Assembly: GCA_035315065.1 (NCBI GenBank)
Contig: DATFYM010000199.1
Location: forward strand, 1-37,543
Source: DATFYM01 sp035315065
GTDB lineage: Bacteria; Acidobacteriota; Terriglobia; UBA7540
DNA length: 37,543 nucleotides
Direction: 5' to 3'
Shown here: one piece after another, positions 34,105-37,543 of the stretch
Layout of the letters: each line of letters opens with the position of its first letter
How positions within the stretch are numbered: position 1 is the stretch's first letter
Notes under the pieces: model-generated
Told to the model about the DNA's origin: nothing
Seen by the model: only the letters and a program-made list of their open reading frames with translations
The model's database searches: none
Translations under genes and position numbers: made by a program

Positions 34105-34212
34105 AGCCTGACCATCGAGGGAGCAACCTGGTAGAGGCCGTCAGACGGGCATACCACTCAACCTGGTGACGAGCTCAAGCCCGTTTCGGCGAAGATTGAG
34201 GGGAAGAAAGCC

Positions 34213-35481
34213 ATGACCACTTCACGAGAACGTGTCCATCTGGCCCTTCAGGGCCGGGAGGCGGATCGAGTTCCCCTGGACCTGGGGGGCAGTGCCGTAA
34301 CCGGCATGCAGGTGGACACCGTCTATCGCCTTCGCCAAGCCTTGGGCTTGGATGGACCGGGCGTCCCGGTGAAGGTAACGGAACCCTACCAAATGCTGGG
34401 CGAAATTAAGCCCGACCTCATGGACGCGCTGGGAGTGGATGTCGTCGGCTTGGGGAAAGCGGCCACCATGTTCGGCTTCAAGAACGAAGGCTGGAAGCCC
34501 TGGGTCACTTTCGAGGGCACACCGGTGCTGGTCCCGGAGCGCTTCAACACCGAACCTGACTCGAACGGCGACATCCTGCTGTATCCGGAGGGTGACCGTT
34601 CCGCTTCACCCAGCGGCCATATGCCCAAAGGCGGATTCTATTTTGACGCCATCGTCCGACAGCCGCCGCTGGACGAGAGTCGCCTGAATGTTGAAGACAA
34701 CCTCGAGGAGTTCGGCCCTATCTCCGAAGAGGATCTTGAGTATCTGCGCAACGAAGCCCAGAGACTCTACTCCGAGACGGACAAAGCCATCCTCGCCAAC
34801 TTCGGAGGAACGGCTTTCGGTGATATTGCCTTGGTTCCGGGGATGTGGCTCAAGAACCCCAAGGGAATCCGCGATATCGAAGAATGGTACATCAGCACCA
34901 AGACGCGGCGGGATTACGTCTATCGTGTGTTTGAGCGCCAGTGCGAGATCGGCCTCGCTAACCTCGAGAAGATCCATCTTGCGGTGGGCGATAAGGTCAC
35001 AGCCGTCTTCGTGACTGGGACAGACTTTGGAACGCAGAATGGCCCCTTTATTTCGCCGACTTCCTACCGCGAACTCTACCAGCCGTTCCACAAGCAGGTG
35101 AATCGTTGGATTCACAACAATACGACCTGGAGGTCGTTCATTCATTCCTGTGGCTCCGTCAGGGCTCTCATTCCGGACTTCATCGAAGCAGGCTTTGACA
35201 TCCTGAACCCGGTGCAGTGCTCGGCGGCCGGCATGGTTCCTGCCGAACTGAAGAAGGAATTCGGTAGTCGCATTGCGTTCTGGGGCGGCGGTGTCGACAC
35301 CCAGCGCACGTTACCGTTCGGATCGCCGGACGAGGTACGCACCGAAGTTCGCGAGCGTCTGAAGATTTTCGGCGCTGGAGGAGGATACGTTTTCAACACC
35401 ATCCACAACGTCCAGGCTCGGGTGCCGATCGAAAATGTGCTGGCCATGTACGAGACCGTGCGGGAGTGCGGCGGTTATTGA
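34213..35481 (+). CDS. UroD-family (MtaA-like) methyltransferase
   Basis: A 422-aa protein of the uroporphyrinogen decarboxylase superfamily, whose MtaA/MtbA branch transfers methyl groups from corrinoid proteins to a thiol or other acceptor. Signatures are TSRERVHLALQGREADRVPL at the N-terminus, NFGGTAFGDIALVPGMW, the central FVTGTDFGTQNGPFISPTSY, and IHSCGSVRALIPDFIEAG with H311 and C313 as likely zinc ligands. The end reads GGGYVFNTIHNVQARVPIEN. It is longer than true HemE (about 350 aa) and lacks obvious haem-synthesis neighbours. The ribosome site GAGGGGAAGAAAG precedes the ATG. With the MtaB- and MtaC-like genes it likely completes a methyl-transfer pathway; the acceptor (tetrahydrofolate or another) is not known. 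Confidence 0.9.
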   Translation: MTTSRERVHLALQGREADRVPLDLGGSAVTGMQVDTVYRLRQALGLDGPGVPVKVTEPYQMLGEIKPDLMDALGVDVVGLGKAATMFGFKNEGWKPWVTFEGTPVLVPERFNTEPDSNGDILLYPEGDRSASPSGHMPKGGFYFDAIVRQPPLDESRLNVEDNLEEFGPISEEDLEYLRNEAQRLYSETDKAILANFGGTAFGDIALVPGMWLKNPKGIRDIEEWYISTKTRRDYVYRVFERQCEIGLANLEKIHLAVGDKVTAVFVTGTDFGTQNGPFISPTSYRELYQPFHKQVNRWIHNNTTWRSFIHSCGSVRALIPDFIEAGFDILNPVQCSAAGMVPAELKKEFGSRIAFWGGGVDTQRTLPFGSPDEVRTEVRERLKIFGAGGGYVFNTIHNVQARVPIENVLAMYETVRECGGY

Positions 35482-35628
35482 TGCTGACAGGTCACATTTT
35501 CATTAGATGAATATTATGCAGAGACTGAAGTGTCACTTTGAGCAAAACTTTCCCGGAATAAACCTGGTTTTCCTTCCCGAGTCCCTAACCCCGCGTCCCG
35601 TCTTTTCCACTTTCCAGTCTCCATTCCC

Positions 35629-35800
35629 AGGTTTGTTCTAGGTTTGTTTTGGGGCGACTTCCGTTCTAGAGCACTTACTAGGTTTGTTCTAGGTTTGTTT
35701 TCTGTGACCACTCGATTCTAAAGGACTTACTAGGTCTGTTCTAGGTTTGTTCTAGGGGTCATGTTGATGATTCTAAAAGATTTGTCAGGTTTGATTGACC
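35629..35800. repeat. Tandem repeat of about 51-55 bp (AGGTTTGTTCTAGGTTTGTT)
   Basis: Units start at 35629, 35680, 35732 and (degenerate) 35787. Each opens with AGGTTTGTTCTAGGTTTGTT and continues through a more variable stretch to a TTCTAaaGGACTTACT-like end. The intervening segments are also related, so this is a tandem repeat rather than a CRISPR array. It lies in the 700-bp gap after the UroD-like gene. The first 100 bases of that gap (35482-35580) show nothing recognisable. Confidence 0.8.
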
Positions 35801-35843
35801 AATTTTTTCCATTTTTTCATTTTTGGGGGCCCAACGGCGGCGG

Positions 35844-36083
35844 TTGAGTCCCGTTTTTCTTCGCGAGTCCCGAACCACAAACCCCGAGTCCCGAGTCCCG
35901 GCTATTGGAATCTCTCATGCGCAACTCCTGCTTTCCCGCTCCAGCCGTTGGTCAGTTTCGACACGGGCTCCGGTTTCGACGGACCGTCCGCACCGCGTAG
36001 TTTCCTTCTGCGAGTCCCGAGCCCGGAGTCCCTCTTCGCTTTTCTCAGCGAACCCCAAAACCCAAGTCCCGAACCCCGTTCAA
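35844..36083. repeat. GAGTCCCGAACC-type repeats, variant of the GGGGTTCGGGATTC family
   Basis: Phrases GAGTCCCG, CGCGAGTCCCGAACCACAAA, CCCCGAGTCCCGAGTCCCGG (35844-35901), CTGCGAGTCCCGAGCCCGGAG (36008-36028) and CAAGTCCCGAACCCCG (36063-36078) recur. The modules TTCCTTCTGCGAGTCCCGA and CGCTTTTCTCAGCGAACCCC resemble the right half of the repeats at 12980 and 33251. No gene is seen in 35800-36180. Confidence 0.65.
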
Positions 36084-36184
36084 ATCGAGCTCGAGCAATT
36101 ATACTATAACCAAGGAATGGCTGTCAAGAAGAATATTTAAGAGCCCGATACGACCAATTGCATATCTCCGACGGAGGTTCTCTC

Positions 36185-36881
36185 ATGGCGTGCCAGATTG
36201 CTTGCTTTGATTAAGGGTGGGGACGTGGACCAAGCCGTTATTGTTGTGGCTGGGTTTGTCGCAGAGCAACATGACTGGGATTTGGCGGGGGAGGAGTGGA
36301 GACAAAGTACCGGTACGGACGACTTTCACATGAGCGGCCTCGGCGCGGCGGAGAAGGACGCGGCGCTAGAGAAGTTAGTACCCATCGCACGCAACCATCT
36401 GCTTTTGCCCATCGATACCGGAGTTTACACTAAGGCATTCGCGGAGGCTGCCCTCGGTAGTGCAAAAGGCAGGATCAGGGACCCGTATCGTTTGTGCTGC
36501 CTAAATTGCATCATTGAGGTCTCGGAGTGGGCTAGGAAAGAAAACGAGCTTCCCATCGACCTCGTTTTCGACAGGGACGGGAAGTTCGCCAGCGAGACTT
36601 CTGAGCTGTACCTCTTCGCTACCAAGAATCCCTATCTACGTGAGAAGTACAAAAGTGGAAGCATAATCCAGAGCGACCGCAAACACGCTCGTTGCCTACA
36701 GATAGCAGACGCTCTAGCGCATGCGCTGTTTAGTTATCACCGAGAGCGGATGCTAAACCCGAATCTGCCGCCGGGTCCACATTTGAATTCTATTCTTGAG
36801 AAAATGCCCGAGAATGGCTGGCTGTTTACTAAGCCCGAGGAAGTGGAGCACTGGGCTCAGGCTTTGCAGGCGGCCTTTTGA
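36185..36881 (+). pseudogene. DUF3800-domain protein, frameshifted near its start
   Basis: The ATG at 36185 has GGAGG seven bases upstream and reads MACQIACFD before a TAA at 36212. Two bases out of phase, a frame of 227 codons (36198-36881, opened only by TTG) continues GGDVDQAVIVVAGFVAEQHD, then EEWRQSTG, DFHMSGL, IDLVFDRDGKF and CLQIADALAHALF. DUF3800 proteins start with an acidic motif (D-x-S-G) leading into VVVAGFIA; joining the two frames restores that layout. DUF3800 has an RNase H-like fold and is often found with mobile or defence genes; its function is not established. A single indel near 36210-36216, real or a sequencing error, would explain the break. Confidence 0.65.
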
Positions 36882-36927
36882 GACTGCAGGCCTCCATTGG
36901 ATCGTTGCCATCCGGGGAATCAACAGC

Positions 36928-37408
36928 CGTTTCTACTTTGTCCCCTGTACCCAACGCGGACCCCGGGGTTCACCCTCGCCGACGATGGCTATCTCTTCCT
37001 CGACCAAGGGGAGATCTTCTGGGGTTCGGATTCGATCCCGTAAGGCAGGACGATCGCGTCGCTCACCAGCCAGGAGGGACTGCTGGTGCGTTATCGCGTC
37101 CGGATGAAAGAAGACCTGCCTGCTTCCCTTCACCAACCTCACCGCTCGCGAAACGGTTGAATTGCTGGGCGTACAATTGAGGAAGAACGGCTGCCAAGCA
37201 ACGGAAGCCCGCGTCCTCGATCTGGTTGACCAGCAGCCCCCTTCATATTGGTCTGAAGGGGTCTTTCATTCTCCATTCCGAGACCGCGAAGAAGAATGGA
37301 GGCGATTACGACTTCGACCAGGTTTGTGTGGTGGAAGGCAATCGTTTCCCGCTCTTTGTGGCGGACCGCTTCTGGTATCGCGAGCGGAAAACGAACCCGA
37401 AGGGGTAG
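36928..37408 (+). pseudogene. Decayed gene in several frames, with DYDFD motif
   Basis: Protein-like segments appear in successive different frames: FTLADDGYLFLDQGEIFWGS (36969-37040), ELLGVQLRKNGCQATEARVL with DLVDQ (37156-37233), and LHIGLKGSFILHSETAKKNG followed by GDYDFDQVCVVEGNRFPLFV and ADRFWYRERKTNPKG (about 37240-37405). The last has the shape of the metal-binding loop of double-psi-beta-barrel RNA polymerases (LHP...NADFDGDQMAVH in the bacterial beta-prime subunit), with the three Asp at 37304, 37310 and 37316. The family is not certain. No intact frame longer than about 100 codons exists, so it is a remnant. The 60 bases before the final inverted repeat hold nothing recognisable. 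Confidence 0.4.
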
Positions 37409-37467
37409 CGCGTCTATAACGGCGTCGGCCGTGTCAAGACCCTTGTGGGCACACGTCTTCTTCCGCG

Positions 37468-37543
37468 CGCCGGAGGCGGGGTCAAGGGCGCCCGGCGCTT
37501 TTTGCCGGGCGTTCATCGCAGACCCTTGACGCCGCCTCCGGCG
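37468..37543. repeat. Large nested inverted repeat at the window edge
   Basis: Outer arms of 21 bp (37468-37488 and 37523-37543) begin CGCCGGAGGCGG and end in the complementary CCGCCTCCGGCG, with one mismatch. Inside is a second stem, CGCCCGGC (37489-37496) and GCCGGGCG (37504-37511), with loop GCTTTTT. The element may extend past the window. Confidence 0.8.

Noticed and set aside
35482..35580. Possible insertion-sequence end (GTCACATTTTCATT, GTGTCACTTTGAG)
   Set aside because: No paired inverted end, duplication or transposase fragment could be found nearby.
35629..35800. CRISPR-like array (repeats of about 20 bp spaced by about 30 bp)
   Set aside because: The spacers are themselves similar, the repeat contains an internal duplication, only three to four units exist, and no cas genes are present.

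Overview
Organism. The window is about 60% GC, with densely packed genes whose families point to an Acidobacteria lineage of the Bryobacter/Solibacter type. The pointers are a Ser/Thr kinase with a TPR tail preceded by an ECF sigma gene, an orphan MacB/FtsX-type permease (ADOP family), a TonB-dependent receptor with an N-terminal carboxypeptidase-regulatory-like domain followed by a secreted TPR protein, a BNR/VPS10-type secreted beta-propeller protein, and Tat-exported glycosidase-like proteins. This assignment rests on family composition only. No rRNA or tRNA gene was seen.

Layout. 1-4799: start of a leftward gene with a palindromic operator, a decayed ECF sigma factor, a 1247-aa receptor kinase with two kinase domains, and a small unknown protein. 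4867-11951: secreted carbohydrate-active and housekeeping genes (GH172, BNR propeller protein, HU, secreted mutarotase, tetrahaem cytochrome c3-like) separated by repeat-filled gaps and an IS110 remnant. 12317-16527: a GT39-like membrane protein carrying an intragenic repeat insertion, then an ADOP permease. 16597-22331: a leftward operon of DUF4380 protein, SDR dehydrogenase, DgoD-like sugar-acid dehydratase, MBL-fold hydrolase and MFS sugar porter. 22724-23788: a divergent LacI-family regulator. 24161-35481: rightward genes for a TonB-dependent receptor, a TPR protein, a Tat-exported glycosidase-like protein, and a corrinoid methyltransferase set (MtaB-like, MtaC-like, UroD/MtaA-like). 35482-37543: repeat-rich DNA, a DUF3800 gene broken at its start, a heavily decayed gene with a DYDFD motif, and a large inverted repeat at the window edge.

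How the genes may work together. The centre (about 16.6-35.5 kb) reads as one carbohydrate-utilisation locus. The outer-membrane receptor imports a glycan fragment and the Tat-exported enzyme may cleave it. The MFS porter takes up the sugar. DUF4380 epimerase, SDR dehydrogenase, MBL hydrolase (possible lactonase) and DgoD-like dehydratase could convert it oxidatively to a 2-keto-3-deoxy acid. The MtaB/MtaC/UroD-like set would take a methyl group from methanol or from an O-methyl group on the substrate. The 11-bp sequence TAGCGTTAACG occurs inside the predicted promoter of the catabolic operon and just downstream of the predicted promoter of the TonB receptor, which suggests that the LacI regulator between them controls both. 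Coupling of a LacI-controlled glycan locus to corrinoid methyl transfer is the most interesting system here; it is an inference from synteny and motifs.

Repeats. At least nine kinds of short intergenic repeat are present, most built as iterated 6-15 bp phrases arranged as inverted pairs. One of them has entered a protein-coding gene in frame.
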